Source of the DNA: Bordetella ansorpii
Lineage (GTDB): Bacteria; Pseudomonadota; Gammaproteobacteria; Burkholderiales; Burkholderiaceae_B
Direction of reading: 5' to 3'
Length of the DNA stretch: 64,000 nt
Assembly: GCF_900078705.1 (NCBI RefSeq)
Contig: NZ_FKIF01000001.1
Location: forward strand, 372,001-436,000
Under the pieces are notes generated by a model. It did no database searches and was not told the DNA's origin. It worked only from the letters and a program-made list of their open reading frames with translations. The translations under genes and the position numbers were made by a program. The number at the start of each line of letters is the position of its first letter. Within the stretch, counting starts at the first letter, position 1. Positions 8,666 through 17,574 of the stretch are shown here, piece after piece.

Positions 8666-8688
8666 TAATTAGTCGGCCCTGAACAATC
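8666..8688 (+). repeat. Left terminal inverted repeat of the IS plus target duplication
   Basis: TAATTA (8666-8671) followed by GTCGGCCCTGAACAATC (8672-8688). The last 17 bases match the complement of 10138-10154 except for one C/T difference. Confidence 0.88.
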
Positions 8689-10154
8689 GCTCTGAGCCTT
8701 ATTTCATGCGGTTTCGTGCGGTGCCGAGGTGGTGTGTATTTGCAGGATTGGAGATAATAGAAGCCCGTTTTCTTGCAAATTTATCCGAGGTTCAGATGGG
8801 CCCGAAGCCAGAGGTGCCTCAGTCCGGAGAGTTGTTCGGGCATCCGTTGCGCGAACAGATCAACCTGAAGCATCCGATCGTGCAACTGGCCGATCTGATG
8901 GACTGGCAGCGCATCGAGTCTGTGTGTGCGTCGGGATTCCCCTCGGGCCGCGGTCGTCCAGCCACCTCGCCGCGGCTGATCGCCGGGCTGCTGTACCTGC
9001 AACACGCGTTCGATCTGTCGGACGAGGCCGTGGTGTGGGGCTGGGTGGAGAACCCGTACTGGCAGGTATTCACGGGCGAGACCTATTTGCAGACCGATCC
9101 GCCGATCGATCCGTCGAGCCTGACGCGTTGGCGCCGTCGGCTGGGCGAGGCGGGAGTGGAAGAGCTGCTGGCCGCCACGGTGGCCGCGGCCAAGGGCGGC
9201 GGGCTGTTGCGCGCGGCCAGCTTCAAGACGGTGATCGTGGACACGACGGTGGCGCCCAAGGCAGTGGCCCACCCGACCGACTCGCGGCTGCTCGAGCGCA
9301 GCCGAGCACGGGCTGAAGTTGCGGCAGAACTACAACCGCGAGGCGCCGAGGCTGGCCGCGCAGATTGGACGTTACGCGCATGCGCGGCAGTTCAAGCGGA
9401 TGAACAAGTCGCTGCGCACGTTGCGGTCGCGCGTAGGCCGGGTCTGGCGTGACATCGACCGGCAGAGGGATCGGGTGCAAGAAGGCGCGCGTGCCTCGCT
9501 GCAGGATTTGATGGCGCGCACCCGGCGCATCCTGGATCAGCGCACCAAGGACAAGAACAAGCTGTACGCGCTGCACGCGCCCGAGGTCGAGTGCATCAGC
9601 AAGGGCAAGGCCAGAACACCTTACGAGTTCGGGGTGAAGGTGTCGATCACTACCACGCTCAAGGAAGGGTTCGTGGTGGGCGCGCGTTCGATGCCGGGCA
9701 ATCCGTACGACGGGCACACGCTGGTCGAGGCGCTGGAGCAGGCGGGGATCATTGCCGAGAGCCCGATCAGCACAGCGGTCGTGGATCGCGGCTACCGGGG
9801 CGTGCAGGTGCCAGGTGTGCGTATCCTGCGATCCGGGCAGCGGCGCGGGCTGACGCGAGGCCTGAAAGCGATGATCAAGCGCCGCAGCGCCATCGAACCG
9901 ACGATCGGACACATGAAGGCTGATGGCAAGCTCGGGCGAAACTGGCTCAAGGGCGCATTGGGCGATGCGATCCACGCGGTGCTGTGTGGCGCGGGCCACA
10001 ACATTCGCCTGCTGCTGCGCCGGCTGCGGCTTTTTTACGCCCTGCTCCTGGCGATGTGGGCACAAGGTTTTACCGGCAGAGCAGTGACTGCGGTCCGATA
10101 ACCACCGGATCACACTGCTTGGGACAACCGGAAACCTGATTGTTCAGGACCGAC
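8672..10154 (+). mobile_element. IS5-like insertion sequence
   Basis: 1483 bp bounded by 17-bp terminal inverted repeats (8672-8688 and 10138-10154, one mismatch) and flanked on both sides by TAATTA (8666-8671 and 10155-10160). It carries one transposase gene on the plus strand, interrupted by a frameshift. The target is the 3' part of a minus-strand ATPase gene. Because TAATTA is palindromic, the exact duplication length (6 bp or shorter) cannot be fixed by eye. Family call from the transposase. Confidence 0.88.
8796..10101 (+). pseudogene. IS5-family transposase, frameshifted
   Basis: The reading starts at ATG 8796 (MGPKPEVPQSGELFGHPLRE), runs through a DUF772-type N-terminal domain (RLIAGLLYLQHAFDLSDEAV, DPSSLTRWRRRLGE) and reaches DTTVAPKAVAHPTDSRLLER near 9300. 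There the frame changes; the second frame continues EHGLKLRQNYNREAP and the DDE domain (KARTPYEFGVKVSI, STAVVDRGYRGVQ, RRSAIEPTIGHMK) to TGA at 10101. From memory of full-length relatives, about eight codons plus one or two bases are missing at 9298-9312, between short GAGCAC repeats, so this is a small deletion rather than programmed frameshifting. The element should need a helper transposase. Confidence 0.8.
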
Positions 10155-10160
10155 TAATTA
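10138..10160 (-). repeat. Right terminal inverted repeat of the IS plus target duplication
   Basis: GATTGTTCAGGACCGAC (10138-10154) followed by TAATTA (10155-10160); mirror of the left end with one mismatch. Confidence 0.88.
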
Positions 10161-11334
10161 GCTCAGCGTCCCCAAGGACAGCGATGTTGGCATTGTGCGT
10201 GACGATAATAACCTGCCGGTGTTCCTTTATGCTACGCAGCGATCGCACAACCGTTTTGTAGATGAATTCGCCATCGAGGTTGTCCTCCGGCTGATCGATA
10301 ATCAAGGGCACACGGCTCTTGGAGAACAGCAGCACCGTCAAAAGGATTGCCTGCTGCTGGCCGAGCGAAAGCTTGGCGAAGTCGCGGACCCGATAGCCTT
10401 TCGTACCGTCGGCATTCTCGGCGACCTGCGTCACTTTGATTTCAGGTCGGTCTTCGAATGCGATGCGCTCCAATGCACACTTCGCCTGCCACTCCGACAG
10501 CTTCGCAATGATGTCGCCAGCATCGGCCTTCGAGAACACACGGTTGCCATCGGCATCATTCAACTATTCAAGTACCGATGTATTCTTCGCGTTGACGGCG
10601 ACAAGGAGTTGAGCCGGCGAAATCCTGGCGGCAATGAGCCCTGCGCGTGGAACCTGAGAAGTGCGCCAGTTCATCGTGGTCTTGATCAGATCTTCCATCT
10701 CGGGAGAAAGCAAGCCTTCGTAGAACTGGAATTTGACCCGGTAATCGACCACCGCCGCGGCCAGATTTCCGCTCATCGTCGTCGCGAAGGCCTGACGAGC
10801 ATTGAAGATCTTGGCGCGGAGGGTGGCGCGTTCCTGGATCAGACGCCTGCGCTCCTTGAAGGCTTCCTGCTGCTTCGGCTGGCTCTTCTTTAGCTCGATC
10901 AGTCGCGCCTGCAGGTCCGCGGCGTCCTTTGTGACCTTGCGGATGAACGCGATGTCCAGCTTGATGTTCTGCTTCTCCAGATCGCGGCGTATCTCCTCGG
11001 TGACTGCGCAGGGATCGGACTTGCGCCAACGAGCTGTATCATCCTCACTCAATTGTTGATAATCATAAAAAATCTATATTTATCATAAGATTACAAATGG
11101 ATCACACAGCAATGCCATGATTGGTACCATACTTTTAGCTATGACCCCGTGGGCGCTCGCTTTCTCCTCACAATAACGATCCGCCTCGACTACAAACGGA
11201 CGTTAAAAGTATGGCTGGATCCGGGGCTTACCTGCCATTCCCATGCCGAAAGTGGGACGCCAGCTTACGCTGAAGGTGGCCGCCTCACGTCCTGTCCATT
11301 CGCCCCAACTTTTCGCCCGCCAGCTTTGCCCTTT

Positions 11335-13785
11335 CTATGCAGCAACTAGGTGGTCTTCGTGATAGGCAAACGACGCAGGCGTCGCGACAACGTTGCCGTC
11401 AAAATTCCTAGTAATCTCGACCGCAATAAGGCTGTCGCCGGGGAATGAAGGACTCAGTTCCAAGCTCAAGTAGTCGAACAGTGCGCGCTCGTGCACGGCG
11501 ACGATGAGCTGGCGGCCCATACCCTTGGCCAGCGTACGCAGCAGAGCGGCGAACTGCGCGATGTGGACGTCGTCCATTGATTGAATAGGGTCGTCGAGTA
11601 CCAGCCACGGAAAGCGTGACGGCACGGAGAGATGCAGAGCCAGAAACAGTGTCAACGCAGCCGTGTTGAGGTTGCCCTGGCTTAGCATCGCACCGGGAGT
11701 ACCCGATGTCTTGCCGGATCGGTGCAGCGTTTCCAAGACGGCCTCGACCTTACCATCATCCTCTGTCGGAAGCTGGAACTGGGGGACAAACTGCTCGGAC
11801 GGTGCGAGCCGCACGAACAGGTCGCGCCATACCTTGTTGAGCGACGTGTTGAACACCTTCTTGACGATCCCGGCACGCACCCGGCCCGCTGCACCCGATA
11901 CCTTCTTAGCGTACTCGCGATCCGTATCGACTTCGACCGCCGCGCGCTCGACCGCGGCGAGGCGCTTCTTGGTAGCCTCTAGCTCGCCCTTGAGCACCTC
12001 GATCTGCGCGCGGTCCTTGGCGTAGAGGTCGAGTTCGGACAGCGCGCGGACGCGTGCGGCCAGGACCGCCTCCGCAGCGCGATTGCGCTCGTTTACCAGG
12101 CGTTCGGCCCCGGCCAACGCTTCATCGATTGTTTCGAAATTACTCGCCGGAGTGCCGGTCACGCTCTGCACGATCTGCTCGATCTCCGGCACCAGCGACC
12201 TCGACATCTCGTTCAGTCGACGTGCCGCCGCAACAGCATCGCGAGCATTGCGCGCTTCCGTAGTCAACCGCCGGCCTTGCTCGGCAATGGGCACCATCTG
12301 CTTGAGCCGTTGTGCGGCGTCCGCCATTTGCAATGCGCGCACCGTCAGATCGGCCTGCTCCTCGGCGCCGAGCTGCCCGCTGGTCGCACTCAGCAGATCT
12401 CGCTGCGCAGCGGCGAGCCGCGTGCTTTCCTCGGCCCGTTCGGTCGACAAGGCTTGGAGTCGCCCCGCCTCGCTCGTCAGCGACGCGATCTTGGCAGCGA
12501 TATGCGCGGACAGCGAACCTGCATCCTGCTCGGCGAAATTGCGGTTGCACACTGGACAGATGTCGCCTTCGACATGCGGTGCTACACCGGCGAGCGCACT
12601 TGCGAGCGAACGCGCGTCCTTTGCGCCACTCGCGAGCGCGTCATTCAGTTCGCCGATCCGCGCGGTGGCGCGCTGCACGGTCGTGTTAAGCGCTTTCACT
12701 TTCTCGGCCGCCGCGTTGCTCGTCTTTACCAAGCTGTCCGCGCGCGCACTTTCCGCCTCGGCCCGACGCGAGGCAAATGCCCGCGCTTCCTCCGGCCCAT
12801 CGTCCATTTCAGGGATGTCAGAAAACTGGATACGGAGTGTCGCGATCAGCTCGCCCAATTCTTTGCCGACGCCAGTTCGCCACATACGCAACGCCTCGGC
12901 CGCGATCGCCTCCACGCGTTCGCTCGCGGCACGATCGTGGTCTGCGTCGGCCGTCGGCAGCGAACGCCAGCGTTCGCGCAGCCCGGTGATGTGGGAACGC
13001 GCGCCGCCAAGATCGGCCAGCGCGCGCTCCTCGCTCCGCTCCGACTCCAGTTGCGTTCGCAATGCCTCGATGTCCGTCGCCGGGTCGACCGTGATTGGGT
13101 TGGGCATCGCAAGCCCGGCGAGGGTAACGGTGAGAGCTGAAGCGCGCGTGTCGCGCGACTGTTCGGTGGTCCGGATGGATTGGCTGATGCGATCGCGCTC
13201 CTGCACGAGCGACGTGCGCAGACTCTCCAGCCGACGATAAGCGGGAACGAGGTTACGAATCCGAGTGACATTGAAGGCAGGAAACAAGCCATCAACCAGA
13301 GCATCGAGCGGGTCGAGGCCGAGCAGCTCCTTCACGAACTGGGTGAGCGGAGAGGTCGAACCAGTTCCCCGATCGTCATAGAGTTCGAGCAACTTCCCAA
13401 GCGTCGCCTGCGGCAGGTAGCAGCGCTCGGCGAAGAAGCGAGCTTCCGCAGCGTCGAGCAAAGGCGTCGGTTTGAACGTCGTGTCGGAGAAATCAAGCGT
13501 GCCCTTGGTCCGGGCGCCCTCGCGAAGCGGCCCGGTGGTCGTCAGCTCGATCGATCCGCCGCCGGTTTCCAGCGTCGTGAGGTAGGACCGATAGCCATCG
13601 CCATCGGCGGCGAGGTGCGCGATCTTGCCCGTCAACGCGAGTTCAAGCGCCGACAGCACGCTGGTCTTGCCCATGCCGTTGGTGCCGTGAACCAGCACGA
13701 CCTGGGCATCGAGCGGCACCACGACCTCGCCGCGCAGGCTGCGAAAGTTCCGGATTACGAGCGTTTTCAGTCGTTCGGTGCTCAT
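11335..13785 (-). CDS. Rad50/SMC-like ATPase of a SIR2 three-gene defence system (LmuB-type)
   Basis: 816 residues. Walker A GTNGMGKTS at about 34-42; long helical arms with a CPVC zinc-hook half-site at about 410-413; signature-like SQGNLNTAAL near 700; Walker B PWLVLDDPIQSMDD near 728; and a switch His in VAVHERALFDYL. This is the SMC/Rad50 architecture used by Lamassu LmuB and by ABC-3C ATPases, which detect foreign DNA ends or structures and release an effector. The ATG at 13783-13785 overlaps the TGA of the middle gene (ATGA), so translation is coupled. Last gene of the operon. ATPase identity is certain; the defence role is inferred from the gene trio. Confidence 0.85.
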   Translation of the reverse strand: MSTERLKTLVIRNFRSLRGEVVVPLDAQVVLVHGTNGMGKTSVLSALELALTGKIAHLAADGDGYRSYLTTLETGGGSIELTTTGPLREGARTKGTLDFSDTTFKPTPLLDAAEARFFAERCYLPQATLGKLLELYDDRGTGSTSPLTQFVKELLGLDPLDALVDGLFPAFNVTRIRNLVPAYRRLESLRTSLVQERDRISQSIRTTEQSRDTRASALTVTLAGLAMPNPITVDPATDIEALRTQLESERSEERALADLGGARSHITGLRERWRSLPTADADHDRAASERVEAIAAEALRMWRTGVGKELGELIATLRIQFSDIPEMDDGPEEARAFASRRAEAESARADSLVKTSNAAAEKVKALNTTVQRATARIGELNDALASGAKDARSLASALAGVAPHVEGDICPVCNRNFAEQDAGSLSAHIAAKIASLTSEAGRLQALSTERAEESTRLAAAQRDLLSATSGQLGAEEQADLTVRALQMADAAQRLKQMVPIAEQGRRLTTEARNARDAVAAARRLNEMSRSLVPEIEQIVQSVTGTPASNFETIDEALAGAERLVNERNRAAEAVLAARVRALSELDLYAKDRAQIEVLKGELEATKKRLAAVERAAVEVDTDREYAKKVSGAAGRVRAGIVKKVFNTSLNKVWRDLFVRLAPSEQFVPQFQLPTEDDGKVEAVLETLHRSGKTSGTPGAMLSQGNLNTAALTLFLALHLSVPSRFPWLVLDDPIQSMDDVHIAQFAALLRTLAKGMGRQLIVAVHERALFDYLSLELSPSFPGDSLIAVEITRNFDGNVVATPASFAYHEDHLVAA

Positions 13786-14372
13786 GCGTCGTCCTCGCCT
13801 TCGGCCAAAGCCGGTTCCACCGCGACCTTGATCGCATCGACCAGTACGTCCTCTACCGCTTGCTTGCCTAGTGGAGCCGCCTCGACCAACAGATCCGCAA
13901 GCGGTCCGGCCGCCTTCTCCGGAATTTCGCGGCGCAGATCGCCCGTCCAGTCGACCAATGTCTCGACCGACGCTGGCTGGCTGATCGGCAGTAGCACGGA
14001 CAGCCAGTCGCGCACCGCATCCGCCGCCTTCGGTCCGGCCGGAGTCCCGATCGGAAGCACCCGGCACACTCGGCTGATCGACTGCACTGTCTCGGGCAAC
14101 GCCTGGCCGGAAGTCAGCACCGCAGTCACTGAACGTTTCGACTTCAGCACATCGAGCGCGCGCGTCAGCGCCAGTACCTTCCGGATCAACGCTTCGTCCG
14201 ATGTCCCGCTCTTCAGCTCGATCACGATCACCAGATCGTTAGCCCGGTCGCTCGCGACGAGCGCACGATCGAACTCGAACGACAGCGAGCCGATCTTCAT
14301 CGGCTGAGCCAGCTCGCGATACTTGCCCTGCTGGACAAGGATCTCCACCACGCGCTCGCTAGTGGTCGTCAT
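13782..14372 (-). CDS. Middle component of the SIR2/ATPase system (LmuC-like)
   Basis: 196 residues, soluble. The segment SLSFEFDRALVASDRANDLV followed by IVIELKSG and ALTRALDVLKSKRSVTAVLT matches my memory of small middle components that sit between an effector and an SMC-like ATPase in Lamassu/ABC-3C operons. No catalytic motif is obvious; the E-x-K within VIELKSG resembles part of a PD-(D/E)xK core, but the upstream acid is not placed convincingly. It overlaps both neighbours by 4 nt (ATGA at 14369-14372 and 13782-13785). Likely role: bridge between ATPase and effector. Confidence 0.65.
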   Translation of the reverse strand: MTTTSERVVEILVQQGKYRELAQPMKIGSLSFEFDRALVASDRANDLVIVIELKSGTSDEALIRKVLALTRALDVLKSKRSVTAVLTSGQALPETVQSISRVCRVLPIGTPAGPKAADAVRDWLSVLLPISQPASVETLVDWTGDLRREIPEKAAGPLADLLVEAAPLGKQAVEDVLVDAIKVAVEPALAEGEDDA

Positions 14373-16069
14373 ATCGAGACCTCGTTCCTGAAGTCGTCGC
14401 GCAGACCATCCAGGCTGGTCGCGCTGGCGAGCATCGGTCCGAACGACACATAGCGCGCACCAAGCGACCCGTCGCGCAGCGATGTGCGCGGACTACGCTG
14501 TTGGCGCCCACCGACTTTGCGCGAACAAATCACAACGACATCGTCATCGTCCTCGTCGAACGCGCCTGCCTCCATCAAGCTGGTGATATTGTCATCATTT
14601 GCCGCAAGGAACACCCGCGCCGCACTGCTCGCCGACGTCACCCGCAGCGCACCCGATCGCGGATCGGCCGGATCATCGAGCGCCGACGTCCACGTCGAAT
14701 CCTTATGCTCCAGCCCGATCAGGCCGAGCGCGACAGCCGCCTCGCGCTGCCCAGTGGAGGCCAGTGCGACATTGCCCTGCATCATGTGCGCGGGTCGGTG
14801 GTCGATCGGGAAATATTGCTGCACACCCGGTCCACTCGTCCCGTTCTGCAACTGATGTCGCGCGCGCGCGAGCGCGGCCGCGAGCAAACGCACGAACGCG
14901 GCCCGGTCGCCGTTATCGGCCCCCGCGGCACGATCGCGCAGATGCATGATGCCCTCCGAGATTGCCGCGCGCGCGGCATCATTTAGGCCGGGCGCGTTGG
15001 CGTCGCTGGCGAGCACGTCCAGCTTTCCCGCCAGCACCTGCAGCAGGAGCGCCAGAAGCAGCGGCTTAGCGTAGGCCTGGAGCCGCGCCTGTTCACAGAT
15101 CACGTCACGGTTAGGCTCGTAGTCGTCGCCATAGGCGACCGTGAGCAGGCTCTTTTGATCGTCGCCCAACTCGTTCGCGGAGAAGACAATTGGGGTCGGT
15201 TTGTCGGCCCACTTCCAACCCTTGTGCGCGTTCACCTTGCCGAACAGGTGCTTGATATTCTCATCCTGCGCCGAGAGCCCCATCATTATCGTGCGCGAGG
15301 TTTGGATCATCGCTTCGAGCTGATCACGCACAATCTTGAACGTATCGCTGCTCATCCAACCGGTGATCTGCGCCGAGCGTGCGACCAGCAGTTGCCGGTA
15401 GACGGCTTCTGTCTCGATCGCGCGAAGCGCGCAACCGTGGAATTTGTAGAGGATTGCCGCCGCCGCCGGCCCACGCAGATCGTCGCCGGTCACCGTCACC
15501 CGATAGACATTGTCGGGATAGCCGAGCTCCTTCATCGCTGCCTCAAGCAAACCATCCCAATTGGCAGTAGCGAGCTTGGTCACCGCCCCCTCCAGCGCGA
15601 GGATGCCGATCGCAAGGTGCTCGGCGTCTGGATCCTGGCTTGCGAAGGTATGCGGAAAGTCGAGACCGACCCACAGAAGATAGTCGGAACTCTGCTTCGG
15701 TATCTCCACCGCCAGCACCTTGGAATACTGATTCCATAGCCGCGCCAGCAGCAGCTTGGCACAGGGCCAGTCCTTGACCGGCTTGGCGAGGTCGATCTCC
15801 TTTCGCTCGTCATCGGACAGCTTGGCCATGTCGATGATCGTATCGAACGCGCTCTTGTACGGGCAGTCGGCGGCGGCGGTGAATCTCACGCGCAGGAAGT
15901 CAAGGAGCTTGGCGAGCACTCCGTTCAGATCAACTACGCGCTCGCGCGAAATCCCTGATCCGAGCCAGAAAGCGTATTCGCCCTGACAAATGCCCTTGCT
16001 AACGCCAGCGAAGGCGCCATCCAGCAAGTCGAGCGTCTGCCTTATGCTGATCTTCCCGGCGTCTGACAA
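14369..16069 (-). CDS. SIR2-domain NADase effector (LmuA-Sir2 type)
   Basis: 566 residues from a TTG start. N-terminal SIR2 fold: GSGIS at about 37-41 for NAD phosphates, TANWD at about 168-172 (the conserved N and D of the NAD pocket), and KFHG at about 209-212 with the catalytic His. Defence SIR2 proteins cleave NAD and abort the infected cell. The C-terminal half is unassigned and contains an acidic run DEDDDD near the end. I prefer TTG 16067-16069, which follows GGAGGGG by 3-5 nt, over the GTG at 16120. First gene of a tightly overlapping trio with the middle protein and the SMC-like ATPase, the arrangement of Lamassu effectors. Confidence 0.8.
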   Translation of the reverse strand: MSDAGKISIRQTLDLLDGAFAGVSKGICQGEYAFWLGSGISRERVVDLNGVLAKLLDFLRVRFTAAADCPYKSAFDTIIDMAKLSDDERKEIDLAKPVKDWPCAKLLLARLWNQYSKVLAVEIPKQSSDYLLWVGLDFPHTFASQDPDAEHLAIGILALEGAVTKLATANWDGLLEAAMKELGYPDNVYRVTVTGDDLRGPAAAAILYKFHGCALRAIETEAVYRQLLVARSAQITGWMSSDTFKIVRDQLEAMIQTSRTIMMGLSAQDENIKHLFGKVNAHKGWKWADKPTPIVFSANELGDDQKSLLTVAYGDDYEPNRDVICEQARLQAYAKPLLLALLLQVLAGKLDVLASDANAPGLNDAARAAISEGIMHLRDRAAGADNGDRAAFVRLLAAALARARHQLQNGTSGPGVQQYFPIDHRPAHMMQGNVALASTGQREAAVALGLIGLEHKDSTWTSALDDPADPRSGALRVTSASSAARVFLAANDDNITSLMEAGAFDEDDDDVVVICSRKVGGRQQRSPRTSLRDGSLGARYVSFGPMLASATSLDGLRDDFRNEVSI

Positions 16070-16425
16070 AGTCCCCTCCGTTTCCACTAAACCATCGCCT
16101 GCCCCTAGTCCGCAAGGCACTCCCCCTAGATGCGGACTTCTCTAATCATCTTACTAGAACTAACGGTTTGTGAACGACCTTTGCACCGACGGCAGTAAAT
16201 TTCACCTCGACGACTCTCTTCGTTAGGGCCGCAAATACAAGGAAGAGCAGCTTGCCCGCTGCGCTGTTCGACTCGATCTTCAAATAGACGAGCATGCATG
16301 GCGCGCCACCCCTAATCACCAATAGAGTAGCCATCATCCATCGCAAGTGCTCCACTGAGCGCGGCAATTCGTGACTGCTATGGCCAAGAATACGTGGCGT
16401 ACCACCTAGCCCGCGTGACCTGCCA
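16070..16425. other. Upstream region of the SIR2 operon
   Basis: No convincing gene. An ORF of 73 codons on the minus strand (16146-16367) has no ribosome site and no family resemblance. The operon promoter for the SIR2 genes is expected between about 16085 and 16400. Confidence 0.4.
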
Positions 16426-16800
16426 TCAGCTCCGATAGACCACTATACGAGGCTCGTCGGAAACAGCGCCATGCAGTGCCCATTCTTGATAAGGTTTTGC
16501 GCCCACAAGATAGTCCGGCAGCCGCGCCGTAAGGTCGGCCCACGCTGGCGCATCCTCCGCCACCGTCAAAGTGCGGCCGTCTTTCAGTGCAATGACCAGT
16601 ACGAGCATGCTGCCGACCATCTGTTCAGTGCGCGTCGCAACGATTTCAGCAATGTCTTGCCAATCGATGTGCTGTTTCCCTTGCCTGCCGCACACCTGCA
16701 AGCCGGAGTCGTCGACAACGATATCGACAGACGATCTGCGCGAAGGCAGCCGGCTGACAAGCCACGCATTAATCCTGTTCACGACCATCTGATCCGCCAC
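16426..16800 (-). CDS. Small soluble protein, candidate immunity partner (PH-like)
   Basis: 124 residues, no signal or membrane helix. The pattern DIVVDDSGLQVCGRQGKQHI, DWQDIAEIVATRTE, then MLVLVIALKDGRTLTVAED reads as a row of beta strands of the small PH-like/YcxB-like type seen in many immunity-style proteins. It starts 12 nt after the stop of the glycine-zipper gene and is therefore in the same operon. In toxin-immunity pairs the immunity gene follows the toxin gene, as here. The role is inferred from position and fold impression only. Confidence 0.5.
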   Translation of the reverse strand: MADQMVVNRINAWLVSRLPSRRSSVDIVVDDSGLQVCGRQGKQHIDWQDIAEIVATRTEQMVGSMLVLVIALKDGRTLTVAEDAPAWADLTARLPDYLVGAKPYQEWALHGAVSDEPRIVVYRS

Positions 16801-16812
16801 TCCTGTTGCTTG

Positions 16813-17574
16813 CTAATTCCATTTTATGGAGGCCAGCCGCCACACCTCGGCTGCCGCCACTTTGCTCGCGTCATGGCTGATCCAGCCCGCGAACAATCCG
16901 CCAATGATGCCGCCAAGCACGATGGCACCACCTTCAGTGATTTCTCCAATGACAGGAATCACCAGTGTTGGAGCAGCCCACGTGCCGGCCCACGCCGCGC
17001 CAGCCGCCGCACCAGCCCACATGCCACCTGTTCCTCCCGCCAAGCCCCCCACTGCGCCGCTGATCTCTTCGGTGGCCACACGCGCCCTTTCACTCGGCGG
17101 AGCCTTTTCAATGACCACGCCGACAGCGATCACTTCCAGGACCACTCCCGCCGGTCCTGCCGTTCGGCCAATGAAGGCAATCCGGTTCGTTACTGCTCGC
17201 GTCTTGCCGACACTCAACAAGACCGCTTCGATGGTTCCCTTCCTCTGGAGCAGACTCTCCATGGCGGGTAGCGCAGAAGCAGGCTTGAGAGCTTCGGAGT
17301 AAAGCTTGCCGAATGGACTCAAGGGTTTGCGCATCTCCAGGACCAGAGCATTGCGCTGCACCTCGACCAATTGGCGAGACTCCTCATAGGTAACGTTTCC
17401 GCGTCTCAGAAGATCGTTCGCTTGCCTCTGAATGACGGCGTTTGCCTTGTCATAGAGGTATCGGCAGTATCCGTCCCAGCCCATGTTGGCAGCGACCGGA
17501 AAAGGAATACTCACGGCTTCGGAAACCTGAGATGCGTAGCTGTATCGGGCTGGCGTTTTCTCGTTATCAGGCAT
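16813..17574 (-). CDS. Glycine-zipper protein, candidate membrane-active toxin
   Basis: 253 residues. The N-terminal 120 residues are polar and helical without a Sec signal. From about 125 onwards comes a long small-residue region with glycine-zipper spacing (GAVGGLAGGTGGMWAGAAAG and later GEITEGGAIVLGGIIGGLFA), enough for two to three membrane passes. This combination, with a following small soluble gene, resembles pore-forming effectors delivered by type VI secretion or contact-dependent systems, such as the glycine-zipper class represented by Tse4. No delivery gene (VgrG, PAAR, Rhs) is nearby. The ATG (17572-17574) has only a weak GTGGA site. Confidence 0.5.
   Translation of the reverse strand: MPDNEKTPARYSYASQVSEAVSIPFPVAANMGWDGYCRYLYDKANAVIQRQANDLLRRGNVTYEESRQLVEVQRNALVLEMRKPLSPFGKLYSEALKPASALPAMESLLQRKGTIEAVLLSVGKTRAVTNRIAFIGRTAGPAGVVLEVIAVGVVIEKAPPSERARVATEEISGAVGGLAGGTGGMWAGAAAGAAWAGTWAAPTLVIPVIGEITEGGAIVLGGIIGGLFAGWISHDASKVAAAEVWRLASIKWN

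Larger units (their letters stand above)
8523..11052 (-). pseudogene. Remnant of a TrlF/SMC-like AAA ATPase, broken by an amber codon and an IS
   Basis: The minus-strand reading runs from about 11052 to the TGA at 8523-8525 once two lesions are allowed for. First, an in-frame TAG at 10564-10566 sits between NTSVLE and LNDADGNRVF; the frame is identical on both sides, so this is a simple nonsense change (CAG or similar to TAG). Second, the IS5-like element at 8672-10154 splits the codons for ELI/IPLRG; joining the flanks over one copy of TAATTA restores the frame through to EVYGY. The surviving part has the ATPase C-terminal half: LSLGQQQAI signature, VPLIIDQPEDNLDGEFIYK Walker B and VIIVTHNANIAVLGD switch. 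There is no Walker A; the 5' part is missing beyond about 11055, where a stop and AT-rich sequence occur. Not functional as it stands. Confidence 0.85.

Noticed and set aside
13782-14372. Middle component of the SIR2 system as a PD-(D/E)xK nuclease
   Set aside because: Only the ExK-like part is visible; the preceding catalytic Asp could not be placed, so no enzyme call is made.
16146-16367. 73-codon minus-strand ORF upstream of the SIR2 gene
   Set aside because: No ribosome site, no family, and atypical composition; not enough to call a gene.
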